A DNA stretch of 64,000 nt from Glycomyces tenuis DSM 44171 (GTDB lineage Bacteria > Actinomycetota > Actinomycetes > Mycobacteriales > Micromonosporaceae), in NCBI RefSeq assembly GCF_000427885.1, contig NZ_KE386600.1, forward strand, positions 149,434-213,433. Direction: 5' to 3'. The translations under genes and the position numbers were made by a program. Under the pieces are notes generated by a model that saw nothing but the letters and a program-made list of their open reading frames with translations, made no database searches and was not told where the DNA came from. This document shows, piece after piece, positions 34,772-44,594 of the stretch (position 1 is the stretch's first letter; every line of letters starts with the position of its first letter).

Positions 34772-34842
34772 ACGAACGCTCGTGCGGAAATTTCTTCATC
34801 AGTATTGACTGACGAGCGTTCGTCAGTCAATACTGGCGACTG
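34772..34842. promoter_or_regulatory. Palindromic divergent promoter/operator of the catabolic gene cluster
   Basis: Positions 34800-34835 form a perfect palindrome with 16-base arms (CAGTATTGACTGACGA and its complement) around GCGT. Each arm supplies the -35 TTGACT for one direction and the -10 AATACT for the other, both with an 18-base spacer (plus: 34805-34810 and 34829-34834; minus: 34825-34830 and 34801-34806). The core ACGAGCGTTCGT (34812-34823) recurs as its reverse complement at 34772-34783, 40 bp away. This looks like a two-site TetR operator. The plus transcript would start about at the GTG at 34842 (leaderless). Confidence 0.85.
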
Positions 34843-35780
34843 TGAACCTGAACAAAGTCGTTCCGAGCTACGACGAACTTCCGCGCCTGCCGAAGCTCGA
34901 CATGCCGCACTCGTGGGCGTTCTTCGGACCCGGCGACCCCTTCGGCACGCTGAACTTCCTCACCCCCGAGGTCGTCGCCGAGGCGGCCCGCTCGGTGCGG
35001 ACCGGCGAGGTCGTGGCGCTCAGCCTCCCGGCCGACCAGCCCGACCCGCCGCTGTTCGGCCGGGAGCCGATGCGGCACCAGCAGTTCGACATCGACCGCA
35101 ACACCAAAGACGACGTCGTCGACAATTACTTCCCCCAGGGCTCCAGCCAATGGGACGGCTTCTACCACGTCCGGGCGCGGGAGTTCGGCTACTTCGGCGG
35201 GGTCGAGGCGGCGACGGACCCCGTCGACGCCCCCCTCGGAATCGAGCTGTGGGCCGAACGCGGCATCGCCGGGCGCGGCGTCCTCATCGACGTCGAGGCG
35301 TTCCTGACGGCCGACGGCGGCCCGGGTGTCCCCGTCGACCAGGAGCACACGATCTCGCCGGGCCTGCTCCAGCGAGTCGTCGACGCGCAGGGCGTGCGGA
35401 TACGGCAGGGCGACATCCTCCTCATCCGCACGGGCTGGCCCGCGAAGTACGCCGCGCGGCCCGCGGGCGCCGAGGCGGTGACCGCCATCCCCGGCCTGCA
35501 CGCGGGCGAGGACACGGCACGGCTGCTGTGGAACTGGCACGCGGCCGCGGTCGTCACCGACCTTCCGGCCGTGGAACCCGTCCCCGGAGACGCCTCGGTC
35601 GGCTCGCTGCACCGGCGGCTCCTGCCACTGCTCGGCCTCCCCCTGGCCGAGCTGTTCGCCCTCGAGGCGCTGTCGGCCGCCTGCGCCCGCGCGGGCCGGT
35701 TCGACTTCTTCTTCACGGCCGCTCCGCTCAACCTGCGCGGCGCGTCCGGCTCACCGGGGAACGCCTTGGCGATTCTCTGA
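34842..35780 (+). CDS. Cyclase-family metal-dependent hydrolase (PF04199)
   Basis: 312 aa, related to kynurenine formamidase and isatin hydrolase. The usual HxGTHxD motif is replaced by SQWDGFYHVRAREFGYFGG (about 104-122), a known variant of the subfamily that keeps Asp and His metal ligands. Further conserved pieces are LIRTGWPAKYAARP and GLHAGEDTARLLWNWHAAAV. First gene of the plus-strand catabolic operon; the GTG start coincides with the predicted transcription start, so no ribosome site is needed. It probably opens a ring amide, lactone or diketone or hydrolyses an activated substrate. Confidence 0.82.
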   Translation: MNLNKVVPSYDELPRLPKLDMPHSWAFFGPGDPFGTLNFLTPEVVAEAARSVRTGEVVALSLPADQPDPPLFGREPMRHQQFDIDRNTKDDVVDNYFPQGSSQWDGFYHVRAREFGYFGGVEAATDPVDAPLGIELWAERGIAGRGVLIDVEAFLTADGGPGVPVDQEHTISPGLLQRVVDAQGVRIRQGDILLIRTGWPAKYAARPAGAEAVTAIPGLHAGEDTARLLWNWHAAAVVTDLPAVEPVPGDASVGSLHRRLLPLLGLPLAELFALEALSAACARAGRFDFFFTAAPLNLRGASGSPGNALAIL

Positions 35781-35813
35781 CACACGATCCCTCACCACGC
35801 GAAGGAATATTCA

Positions 35814-37028
35814 ATGACGAATTTCGCAAGGAGAACGATCGCCGTCGTGGCGGTCATCGGAACGCTCGGCATGTCCGCCGCCTGCTCGGGCGACGACGGC
35901 GACGAGCCGATCAAGATCGCCGTCGTCGGCCCGCAGAGCGGGCCGCTGGCCGAGATCGGCGAGAACCAGGTCGCGGGCGCCGAGGTGGCCGTCGACCAGA
36001 TCAACGAGGCCGGCGGCATCCTGGGCCGGCAGGTGGAACTCGTCGACAGCGACGAGCAGACCACCCCCGAGACCTCGGTCGCCGCCGTGCGCGACATGGC
36101 GGGCGAGGGCGCCAACCTCGTCGTGGGCATGCTCTCCAGCGCGGGCTGCCTCGCGCTGGGGCCGCAGCTGGCGAGCATGGACGTCGCGCTGGTCACCACC
36201 GGATGCACCAACGACGACCTGACCGGGAAGGACGGGGAGGACGCGCCCTTTCCGAACCTCTTCCGCACCTCGAACAACGACTCTGCGCTGATCGCGCCGC
36301 TCGCTCAGACGATCGCCGAGCGGTTCCCCGAGGCCACCGACTACTCGGTCTTCGGCTACGACTACGTCACCGGCACCACCCAGTGGGACCTGTACCAGGA
36401 CGCCGTCCAGGAGCACGGCGTCAGCATGGACGTCACCAGCGAGACCTTCGTGCCGATCGGGGAGCAGAACTTCGGCCTCCAGGTGCAGCAGCTGGTCAAC
36501 GAAGTGGACGATCCCGCGACGAGCGCGCTCTACCTCGGCACGTACGGCTCGGGCACCGGCAGCTTCCTCCAGCAGGCCGCCTCCTACGACCTCTCCTCGC
36601 AGTTCGACGTGATCGTGAACCCCGGCGGCTACTATCCCGTCGCCCGGACCCTGAACGGCCAGGCGCCGAACGTGTGGAACTCCTACGACTACAACTACGC
36701 CGCGTTCGACAACGAGGCGAACACGCGGTTCGTGGAGGAGTTCAAGGCCAAGACCGGGAAGCTGCCGGTCGACTGGAGCTACGACGCCTACGTCGGCGTG
36801 CTCGCCATGGCGGCGGCCGTCGAGAAGGCGGGATCGACCGACACCGCCCCGGTCACCGAGGCGCTCGCCGGGCTCTCGTTCGACACCCCCGGCGGCGAGC
36901 TGACGATCGACGCGACCACACACCAGGCCGACCCGCCGGTGGTCATCACCAACACCGTCGGCAACGCCGACGCGGAGGAGGGCGTCGAGGTCCTCGAGAC
37001 CGTCGTGGTACCGCGGAGCGAGGGCTGA
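35814..37028 (+). CDS. Branched-chain amino acid-type ABC substrate-binding lipoprotein
   Basis: 404 aa of the LivJ/type I periplasmic-binding family. Lipobox MSAAC (Cys about 24), then the binding fold IKIAVVGPQSGPLAEIGENQ, INEAGGILGRQVELVDSDEQ, GMLSSAGCLALGPQLASMD. In catabolic clusters LivJ relatives commonly bind aromatic or cyclic carboxylates and not amino acids. First of five consecutive LIV-type transporter genes, 33 bases after the cyclase gene. Confidence 0.9.
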   Translation: MTNFARRTIAVVAVIGTLGMSAACSGDDGDEPIKIAVVGPQSGPLAEIGENQVAGAEVAVDQINEAGGILGRQVELVDSDEQTTPETSVAAVRDMAGEGANLVVGMLSSAGCLALGPQLASMDVALVTTGCTNDDLTGKDGEDAPFPNLFRTSNNDSALIAPLAQTIAERFPEATDYSVFGYDYVTGTTQWDLYQDAVQEHGVSMDVTSETFVPIGEQNFGLQVQQLVNEVDDPATSALYLGTYGSGTGSFLQQAASYDLSSQFDVIVNPGGYYPVARTLNGQAPNVWNSYDYNYAAFDNEANTRFVEEFKAKTGKLPVDWSYDAYVGVLAMAAAVEKAGSTDTAPVTEALAGLSFDTPGGELTIDATTHQADPPVVITNTVGNADAEEGVEVLETVVVPRSEG

Positions 37029-37031
37029 GTC

Positions 37032-37913
37032 TTGGCCGTGATCTCGACATTGATCAACGGAGTGGCCTACGGCGTGCCGCTCTTCCTGGTGGCGAGCGGG
37101 CTGACACTGATCTACGGGGTCATCGGCGTGCTGAACTTCGCGCACGGCTCCTTCTTCGTCGTCGGAGCCCTGCTCGCCACCACCGTCATCGGCACCGGCC
37201 TCCCCACGCTCCCGACGTTCGCCGTCGCGGTGCTCGCCGGCGCCGCGGCCGTGGCGGCCCTCGGGCTCGTCACCGAGAGCACCGTGGTACGCCGCCTCTA
37301 CCGCGGCGACCACATCACGATGCTGCTCGCCACCTTCGCGGTCCTGCTGATCGTGGAGGGCGTGGCCGAAGTGCTCTGGGGCACCACGCCGCGCTCGATC
37401 AGCAGGCCCGAGGTCCTCTCGGGCAGCACGCGGATCCTCGGCGCGACGATCCCCCTCTACGACATCGTGCTCGTCGTCGTCGGCGTCCTGGTCGCCGCGG
37501 GACTGTTCCTGCTGATCAACAAGAGCGCCTTCGGCCGCTCCGTGCGGGCCGTCGCGCAGGACTCCGTGATGGGCGAGGCGGTGGGCCTGAACACCAAGCG
37601 CGTCATGCTGCTGGTGTTCGGCCTCGGCTCCGCCCTCGCGGGGCTCGCCGGCGCCCTGATCGCCCCCAACGTCTCGGTCTCGCCCAGCCTCGGGCACGAC
37701 TTCATCCTGCAGAGCTTCGCGATCGTCATCATCGGCGGCCTGGGCTCGGTGACCGGCTCGCTCGTAGCCGCGCTGCTGGTCGGCGTCGCCGAGGCGTTCG
37801 CGGTGGCCCACATGCCGGAACTCGCGGGCTTCACCTTCTACATCCTGGTCGCCGTCGTGCTGCTGGTGAGGCCGCGGGGCCTGCTGGGCAGCGCGAAACT
37901 GGGGAGGGCGTGA
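37032..37913 (+). CDS. LIV-type ABC permease (LivH family)
   Basis: 293 aa, eight or so membrane helices. Begins with the LivH hallmark LINGVAYGVPLFLVASGLTL, IYGVIGVLNFAHGSF and ends RPRGLLG. The start TTG 37032 has GAGGG seven bases upstream; a GTG two codons later is less well placed. Its stop overlaps the LivM start by one base, so the permeases are translationally coupled. Confidence 0.92.
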   Translation: MAVISTLINGVAYGVPLFLVASGLTLIYGVIGVLNFAHGSFFVVGALLATTVIGTGLPTLPTFAVAVLAGAAAVAALGLVTESTVVRRLYRGDHITMLLATFAVLLIVEGVAEVLWGTTPRSISRPEVLSGSTRILGATIPLYDIVLVVVGVLVAAGLFLLINKSAFGRSVRAVAQDSVMGEAVGLNTKRVMLLVFGLGSALAGLAGALIAPNVSVSPSLGHDFILQSFAIVIIGGLGSVTGSLVAALLVGVAEAFAVAHMPELAGFTFYILVAVVLLVRPRGLLGSAKLGRA

Positions 37914-38931
37914 TGAGCGCACCCGTCCGAACCGCGCCGCGCCGCATCGCCGCCGGGCCGTCGATCCTCCCGGGGGTCGCGAGCGCGCGCTTCGATCTGC
38001 GCCCGGTCTACGAACCGCTGATCTTCCTCGTCCTCACCTCGGCGGCGTACTTCGCGATGCCGCCCAACATGCAGTACATCCTGGGCATCGCGGTGATCTA
38101 CGCACTGCTCACCACGAGCCTGAGCGTCCTGTTCGGCTGGACCGGCACCTACACCTTCGGCCACGCGGCCTTCTTCGGCATGGGCGCCTACGCGGCCGCG
38201 CTGCTGAAGGACCAGGCATGGGGGCCGCTGACGTTCCTCGGCGTGTCGGCGGCCGTCGCCGCCGTCGCCGCGGTCGTGATCGGGCTGATCGGCCGCCGCC
38301 TGGCGAAGGTCGAGTTCGCGATGCTCACGATGATCGTGGGGCAGATCGCCTACCTGCTCACCTTCCGGGTGCCGGAGCTCGAGGGCGACAACGGCATCTA
38401 CGGCATCCCCCGTGGCGAGATCGCCGGGGTGGACCTCGCGCCGCCGGAGACCTTCTGGTGGTACTCCGTCATCGTGGTCGCCGTCGTGATGGGCCTGCTG
38501 CGCCGGATCAACCTCTCCTCGTTCGGCGAGAGCCTCAGCGCGATCCGCGACGACCCGGTCAAGGCGGCGGCGATCGGCATCCCGGTCAACGCGCTCCGAC
38601 TCGCGGCGTTCACGCTCGCCGGGGCCGTGGCCGGTCTCGCCGGAGGGCTCTTCGCCCAGCAGGGCTCGATCGTCACCCCGTCCACGCTGTCGTTCACCTT
38701 CAGCGGCCAGATCATCATCATGGCGCTGCTCGGCGGCATGACGCGCTTCTGGGGACCGGCGGTCGGCGCCATCCTGTTCCAGTTCATCAACGCGCTCGTC
38801 TTCGGCAACACCCCGCACGCCACCCTCGTGCTCGGCGCCATCCTGCTCGCCGTCGTGCTGGTGTTCCCGAGCGGCGTGCTCGGCGTGCTCTCGCGACTGC
38901 GAGGGCTGCTTTCGAGAGGAAGGAGGACGCG

Positions 38932-38935
<4 letters not shown>
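37913..38935 (+). CDS. LIV-type ABC permease (LivM family)
   Basis: 340 aa with a basic N-terminal tail, then about eight helices including YALLTTSLSVLFGWTGTYTF, GHAAFFGMGAYAAALL and SAIRDDPVKAAAIGIPVNAL, which is the cytosolic coupling loop of LivM. It forms the heteromeric channel with the preceding permease. The start ATG overlaps the upstream stop, and its own stop overlaps the GTG of the ATPase gene. Confidence 0.92.
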
Positions 38936-39689
<754 letters not shown>

Positions 39690-39693
<4 letters not shown>

Positions 39694-40403
39694 GCGAACT
39701 CAAGATCACCTCCCTCTCGGCGTCCTACGGCCTCGCCGTCGCCCTCACTGATGTGTCGATCACCCTGCGCAAAGGGGAGACCGTCGGACTCCTGGGACGC
39801 AACGGCGCCGGCAAGACGACCCTGCTGAAGTCGATCGTCAACGACCCCGAGATCAGCGCGACGGGCGAGGTGACGGTCGCGGGCGCCTCGCTGCGCAAGA
39901 CGCCGACCTACAAGGTGGCGCGCCGCGGCGTGGCGTGGGTGCCGGACAACCGGCGGATCTTCACCTCGCTCAGCGTGGCCGAGAACCTCGACATCGCGAA
40001 GTCCAGAAAGGCGCCGGGCGATCAGCTCGACAAGGTGCTCGCCAACGTGCCCCTGGTCGAGAAGCTGCTGAAGCGGCGCGGCTTCGAGCTCAGCGGCGGC
40101 GAGCAGCAGGCGGTCACGATCGCCCGCGCCCTGATGGGCGATCCCGACTTCCTGCTGCTGGACGAGCCGACCGAGGGTCTGGCGCCGCTCATCGTCGAAC
40201 AGCTGCGGACGTCGATCTCCCGACTCCCTTCGCTGTTCGATCTCGGCGTCCTGGTCACAGAGCAGAACTTCCGCTTCGTGACCGAGCTCGCCGACCGGGT
40301 CCACATCCTGGAAACTGGTCAGGCGGTCTGGGCCGGCGCCCCCGATGAACTCGTCGCCCGCCCCGACCTGATCAACCGACATCTTTCAGTTGGGGAGAAA
40401 TAA
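39690..40403 (+). CDS. LIV-type ABC ATP-binding protein (LivF family)
   Basis: 237 aa. Walker A GRNGAGKTTLLKSIVN, then VAWVPDNRRIFTSLSVAENL, signature LSGGEQQAVTIARAL, Walker B LLLDEPTEGLAPLI, and the LivF-typical VLVTEQNFRFVTELADR. Last of the five transporter genes. The TetR start codon follows its stop immediately, so transporter and regulator are co-transcribed. Confidence 0.94.
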
Positions 40404-41033
40404 ATGCTCGTCGAGAAGAACGACACCGAGACCCGCATCTACGAAGCCGCCCGGGTGCTGTTCAACCAGTGGGGCTATACGGGGATGACGCTCAGGCAGA
40501 TCGCCAAGGCCGTCGGCATCGAGGTGCAGAGCATCTACAACTACATCCCCTCGAAGCAGGTCCTCGTCGAGCGCCTGGTGCGCAACGGCACCGGCGAACT
40601 GCACACCTCGGTGCTCGCCGCCCTCGAAGGCGCGGGGCCGACCCCGGGCGAGCGGCTCGCCGCGGCGGTCAAGGCCCACGTCATCCATTACCTCAGCTCG
40701 ACGAACGTCGTCGTCTTCTTCCGCGACAGCCTCGTGCACTTCGACGAGGGCACGCGTTCGTCGCTGCTGGTGATGCTCAAGGCCTACGAGCAGGTCTTCA
40801 AGGACATCATCCGGGCGGGCATCGACTCCGGCGAGTTCCGCGACGTCGACGTCACGCCGACCACCTACGCCATCCTCGGCATGGGCGACTCGGTCGTCAA
40901 CTGGTGGCGGCCGAGCGGGCGGCTCGACGCCGCGGCCGTCGGCGAGCTCTTCGGCGACCTCGCCGTGCAGATGGTGACCGAGGGCGCGCGGGACGAGCGC
41001 ACGACACGAACACCGACCGACAAGGAGCACTGA
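40404..41033 (+). CDS. TetR-family transcriptional regulator
   Basis: 209 aa. N-terminal HTH YTGMTLRQIAKAVGIEVQSI followed by YNYIPSKQVLVERLVRNGTG, then a helical ligand domain (about 65-200) of the TetR_C KstR2-like kind. It lies inside the catabolic operon, directly after the importer. It is the best candidate to bind the 36-bp palindrome at 34800-34835 and the second half-site at 34772-34783. The ligand is probably a CoA thioester of the pathway, as for KstR2, PaaR and FadR-type TetR proteins (inference). Confidence 0.92.
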   Translation: MLVEKNDTETRIYEAARVLFNQWGYTGMTLRQIAKAVGIEVQSIYNYIPSKQVLVERLVRNGTGELHTSVLAALEGAGPTPGERLAAAVKAHVIHYLSSTNVVVFFRDSLVHFDEGTRSSLLVMLKAYEQVFKDIIRAGIDSGEFRDVDVTPTTYAILGMGDSVVNWWRPSGRLDAAAVGELFGDLAVQMVTEGARDERTTRTPTDKEH

Positions 41034-41039
41034 TTCGGC

Positions 41040-42161
41040 ATGACCATCACCCGATTCGACGAGCCGGCCGCGGCCGTGTTCAGGGAGGAGGTCGCCGCCT
41101 GGGTGCGCGACGCCCTCCCCGAGAAGTGGACGGCCGACCGGGCCTCGCTGAGTCCCGCGGAGGTGCAGCAGGCGCAGCGGGAGTGGGACGCGGCGCTCTA
41201 CGCCGGCGGCTACGCCGGACTCGCCTGGCCCGCCGAGTACGGCGGGCGCGGCTTCGGCCCGATCGAGGAGCTCATCTACTACGAGGAGTCCTCGCGGGCG
41301 AACGCCCCCGACGGCTTCGGGCGCATCGGGCGGGTGCTCGCCGGGCCGACGATCATCGCCGCGGGCAGCGAGGCCCAGCGGGCGAAGTACCTGCCGCGGA
41401 TCCTCGACGCGAGCGAGATCTGGTGCCAGGGCTTCTCCGAACCCGGCGCGGGCTCCGACCTCGCCTCGGTCGCGACGACGGCCGTGAAGGTCGACGGTGG
41501 CTACCTCGTCAACGGGCAGAAGATCTGGACGAGCTTCGCGCAGTACTCGAAGCGCTGCCTCATGCTGGTGAAGACCTCGAACGAGCTCCCGCGCCACCAC
41601 AACCTCGGCTTCCTGCTGCTCGACATGGAGCAGGACGGCGTCGACGTGCGCCCGATCCGCCAGATCGACGGCGAGGAGGAGTTCAGCGAGGTCTTCTTCA
41701 CCGACGTCTTCGTCGCCGACGAGGACCTCGTCGGCGACGAGCACGAGGGCTGGAAGGTCGCGATGACCGTGCTCGGCAACGAGCGCGGCACCACCGAGGC
41801 GGCCACCCGGCTCGTCGAGGCCGCCGCGCAGATCGACCTGCTGGGCCGGTGCTGCGCCGAGGGCGGCGTCGACGCCGCGCGCCTCGACGACCGCCGCGAG
41901 CTGCTGCGCTGGCACATCCTGCGCGCCACCGAGGAGAAGGCGGCCGGTCTCGACTGGTTCACGGCCGGCTCCATCCTCAAGGTGCAGTGGAGCGAGCTCA
42001 TCCAGGACGCCGCCCGGCTGGGCCTGGACAGCGGCTGCACTGCGCACCGCGACTACTGGCGGCACCACTATCTGGCCTCGAAGGCGATGTCGATCTACTC
42101 CGGCACCAACGAGATCCAGCGCAACATCATCACCGACCGCGTCCTGAAGGTAGCGAGGTAA
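41040..42161 (+). CDS. Acyl-CoA dehydrogenase (large partner)
   Basis: 373 aa flavoenzyme. FAD/substrate motifs QGFSEPGAGSDLASVATTAV and IWTSFAQYSKRCLMLV, and a C-terminal IYSGTNEIQRNIITDRVLKV. In medium-chain enzymes the catalytic Glu precedes this Gly (YEGT); here the residue is Ser, so the base must lie elsewhere or be supplied by the adjacent subunit. This pairs well with the mycobacterial alpha2beta2 FadE model in which two unlike subunits come from adjacent genes. Electrons would go to the ETF encoded by the divergent operon. Confidence 0.92.
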   Translation: MTITRFDEPAAAVFREEVAAWVRDALPEKWTADRASLSPAEVQQAQREWDAALYAGGYAGLAWPAEYGGRGFGPIEELIYYEESSRANAPDGFGRIGRVLAGPTIIAAGSEAQRAKYLPRILDASEIWCQGFSEPGAGSDLASVATTAVKVDGGYLVNGQKIWTSFAQYSKRCLMLVKTSNELPRHHNLGFLLLDMEQDGVDVRPIRQIDGEEEFSEVFFTDVFVADEDLVGDEHEGWKVAMTVLGNERGTTEAATRLVEAAAQIDLLGRCCAEGGVDAARLDDRRELLRWHILRATEEKAAGLDWFTAGSILKVQWSELIQDAARLGLDSGCTAHRDYWRHHYLASKAMSIYSGTNEIQRNIITDRVLKVAR

Positions 42162-42164
42162 CCC

Positions 42165-42998
42165 ATGTCCACTGTCGTCGAAGAGATCGGCGCGGTCGTC
42201 GCCGAGCACGTCGTCGAGATCATGCGGAGCGGCGCGGACGCGCCGCCGGAGCCGAACGCCCGGATCTGGTCGGTGCTGGCCGAGGGCGGCTGGGGCGCCG
42301 TCTCGGCCGATCCCGAGAACGGCATGGAGCTCCGCGACCTCCTCGAGGTCGCCCGCGCCTCGGGCCGGTACGCCTACTCCACGCCCCTGGTCACCACCCT
42401 CCTCGCCGGCCGCTGGTTCGACCTCGAGGAGCAGCGCCTGGCCGGGGGCCTCGTCACGGCGCTGCGCCGAGGCGACCAGATCGTCGCCCCCTACTACTGC
42501 GAAGGCGTCGCCGTCGTCGACGGAACGGGGGCGATCGTGCCGGCCGACCCGTCCGCAGTGGAGTCGTTCTCCCTCCTCGCTCCCGTCGCCCTGCTCCCGG
42601 AGAGCACCGCGCCGATCGACGGCACCGAGCTGGCCGAGGCACGCGCCGGCTTCATGGCCGTCGCGGTGGGATGCGCCGACGCCGTCATCGAGCGGTCGGT
42701 CGACTGGGCGCAGACCCGCGAACAGTTCGGCCAGGCCATCAAGGGCTTCCAGGCGGTTCGCCACCATCTCGCGAACGCGCACATCGCCCGCGAGCAGGCG
42801 TGGACGGCCGCCATCGCGGCCGCGCACGAGCCCGAGCGGTCGGCGCGCTGGGCGCGGCAGGGCTTCTCGCTCGCGCGCACCGCGATCGAGCTCGGCATCC
42901 AGGTGCACGGCGGCGTCGGCTACACCTGGGAGCTCGGTCTCCAGCACTACCTCGCCCAGGTGATCGAGCTCGACGCGATCTTCGGAGGCGAACGATGA
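42165..42998 (+). CDS. Acyl-CoA dehydrogenase (small, divergent partner)
   Basis: 277 aa, about 100 residues shorter than typical. The N-terminal helical and middle beta domains are compressed; the C-terminal helical domain is well preserved (DWAQTREQFGQAIKGFQAVR, HHLANAHIAREQAWTAAIAA, GIQVHGGVGYTWELGLQHYL). Adjacent short and long FadE genes in actinobacteria form heterotetramers. The start follows three bases after the first dehydrogenase gene; the end overlaps the crotonase start by four bases. Confidence 0.88.
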   Translation: MSTVVEEIGAVVAEHVVEIMRSGADAPPEPNARIWSVLAEGGWGAVSADPENGMELRDLLEVARASGRYAYSTPLVTTLLAGRWFDLEEQRLAGGLVTALRRGDQIVAPYYCEGVAVVDGTGAIVPADPSAVESFSLLAPVALLPESTAPIDGTELAEARAGFMAVAVGCADAVIERSVDWAQTREQFGQAIKGFQAVRHHLANAHIAREQAWTAAIAAAHEPERSARWARQGFSLARTAIELGIQVHGGVGYTWELGLQHYLAQVIELDAIFGGER

Positions 42999-43777
42999 CA
43001 GCGCTCGAAGTGGACCGCCCGGCCCCCGGCGTGCTCCGGATGCGGTTGAACGGCGCCGACACCCTCAACGCGCTCGACGAGGGCGTGAAGACGGCGCTCG
43101 TCGACGCGCTGCGGGCCGCCGCCCTCGACCGCGAGGCACGCGCCGTGCTGCTCACCGGAACCGGGCGCGCGTTCTGCTCCGGAGGCGACGTGCGGGGGAT
43201 GGGCACGCGGAGCCCTTCGGAGACGAACGACGTGCTCACCTTCGGACGGCAGATCACCGAGGGCATCGCGGAACTGCAGAAGCCCGTCGTCGCCGCGGTG
43301 AACGGCATCGCCTCGGGCGCCGGTTTCAACCTGGCGCTGGCCTCGGACATCGTGCTGGCAGCGCCCAAAGCGTGGTTCCAGCAGTCCTTCGTGCGCATGG
43401 GCCTGATGCCCGACATGGGGGGCACCTACCTGCTGAGTCGGGCGATCGGCCTGCACCGGGCGAAGCACGCCCTGCTCACCGGCCGTCGGTTCACCGCCGA
43501 AGAGGGCCGCGAGCTCGGCTTCGTAGCGCGGGTCGTCGAGGGCGACTTCGACGCCGAGGCCGTCGAGTTCTGCGCCGGGCTCGCACGCCGGGCGCCGATC
43601 GCGCTCGGGCTCACCAAGCTGCTCGCGAACCGGGCCGTCGACGGCTCGCTCGCCGACGCCCTCGACCGCGAGGCCCTCGCCCAGGGCGTCCTCGCGGCGA
43701 CGGCCGACCACAAGGCGGCGGTCTCGACCTTCCTGTCCAAAGGCGACCTCGACGCGATCGAATTCAAAGGAGAATGA
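42995..43777 (+). CDS. Enoyl-CoA hydratase/isomerase (PaaG-like)
   Basis: 260 aa crotonase fold. The oxyanion-hole segments are GRAFCSGGDVRGM and NGIASGAGFNLALASDIV. The first hydratase Glu is replaced (Asn in GAGFNLAL). GLMPDMGGTYLLSRAIG carries an Asp where PaaG-type epoxide/olefin isomerases have their catalytic Asp. An isomerase role (double-bond shift or ring-related rearrangement) is more likely than simple hydration. Four-base overlap with the upstream dehydrogenase gene. Confidence 0.88.
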   Translation: MTALEVDRPAPGVLRMRLNGADTLNALDEGVKTALVDALRAAALDREARAVLLTGTGRAFCSGGDVRGMGTRSPSETNDVLTFGRQITEGIAELQKPVVAAVNGIASGAGFNLALASDIVLAAPKAWFQQSFVRMGLMPDMGGTYLLSRAIGLHRAKHALLTGRRFTAEEGRELGFVARVVEGDFDAEAVEFCAGLARRAPIALGLTKLLANRAVDGSLADALDREALAQGVLAATADHKAAVSTFLSKGDLDAIEFKGE

Positions 43778-43778
43778 C

Positions 43779-44594
43779 GTGACCGATCTCGTACGCACCA
43801 CCATCGACGGACGCGTCGCGCACGTCGTGCTCGACCGGCCGAAGAAGCTGAACGCCCTCAACAATCCGATGCTCGACGAGTTCTCGGCCGCGATCGCCGA
43901 GCTCGGCGCGGACGACGACGTCTCGGTGATCGTGATCTCCGGCTCGGGCGGCAACTTCAGCGTCGGCTTCGACGTCGACCCCGGCAACGGCTATTCGGAC
44001 GCGGCGGCCGGCCTGACCCCCTACGCGGACTGGGCCTCGCTGCGGCGCAACATCGAACGCTGGCTCGCCGTGTGGGACACCCCGAAGCCCGTCATCGCGG
44101 CCGTCGAGGGCTACTGCATGGGCGGGGCGACGATGCTCGCCGTCTGCACCGACATCACCGTGGTGGGCGAGACGGCCGTGCTCGGCTGGCCCTCCATCCC
44201 GCTCGGCGGGGGTCTGCTGAGCCCCACCTCCGCGTGGCTGATCGGACCGAAGAAGGCCAAGGAGCTCTCGTTCATCGCCGGCAGCCGCCTGAGCGGCGCC
44301 GAGGCGGCCGCCCTGGGCTGGGCGAACCACGCCGTCCCCAGCGGAACGGTGCTCGAACGCGCCGACGCGCTCGCGGCGAGCGTGGCGAAGATGCCCCTCG
44401 AGCTGCTGCGGGTCAAGAAACTCGCGCTCAACCGCTTCCTCGATCAGCAGGGCTTCCGCGAGTCGGTGCTGATGGGCGCCGAATGGGACGCGATCGCGCA
44501 CACCTCCCAGGCCACGCACGCCATGACCGACAAGGTCGCCGAGCTGGGTCTCAAGGGGGCCATCGCCTGGTTCAACGCCGGAGGCGCGGAATGA
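43779..44594 (+). CDS. Crotonase-family protein, non-canonical active site
   Basis: 271 aa. Oxyanion segments SGSGGNFSVGFDVDPGN and EGYCMGGATMLAVCTDITVV are present. Neither hydratase Glu is in place: the first is Thr (GGATMLAV), and the second segment reads GWPSIPLGGGLLSPTSAWLI. A hydrolytic or C-C-bond cleaving crotonase (as BadI and related ring-opening enzymes are) is possible, but not provable from sequence. The start GTG 43779 has AAAGGAGA upstream; the end overlaps the CoA ligase gene by four bases. Confidence 0.83.
   Translation: MTDLVRTTIDGRVAHVVLDRPKKLNALNNPMLDEFSAAIAELGADDDVSVIVISGSGGNFSVGFDVDPGNGYSDAAAGLTPYADWASLRRNIERWLAVWDTPKPVIAAVEGYCMGGATMLAVCTDITVVGETAVLGWPSIPLGGGLLSPTSAWLIGPKKAKELSFIAGSRLSGAEAAALGWANHAVPSGTVLERADALAASVAKMPLELLRVKKLALNRFLDQQGFRESVLMGAEWDAIAHTSQATHAMTDKVAELGLKGAIAWFNAGGAE

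Noticed and set aside
33757..34830. Longer start (ATG at 34830) for the NMO-type gene
   Set aside because: It would begin inside the palindromic operator, upstream of the predicted transcription start, and the extra 34 residues do not resemble the family.
34508..34841. Plus-strand frame upstream of the cyclase gene running into a 1475-codon frame
   Set aside because: The frame crosses the operator and the importer genes out of frame with recognised proteins. It is an artefact until it becomes the LivM frame at 37913.
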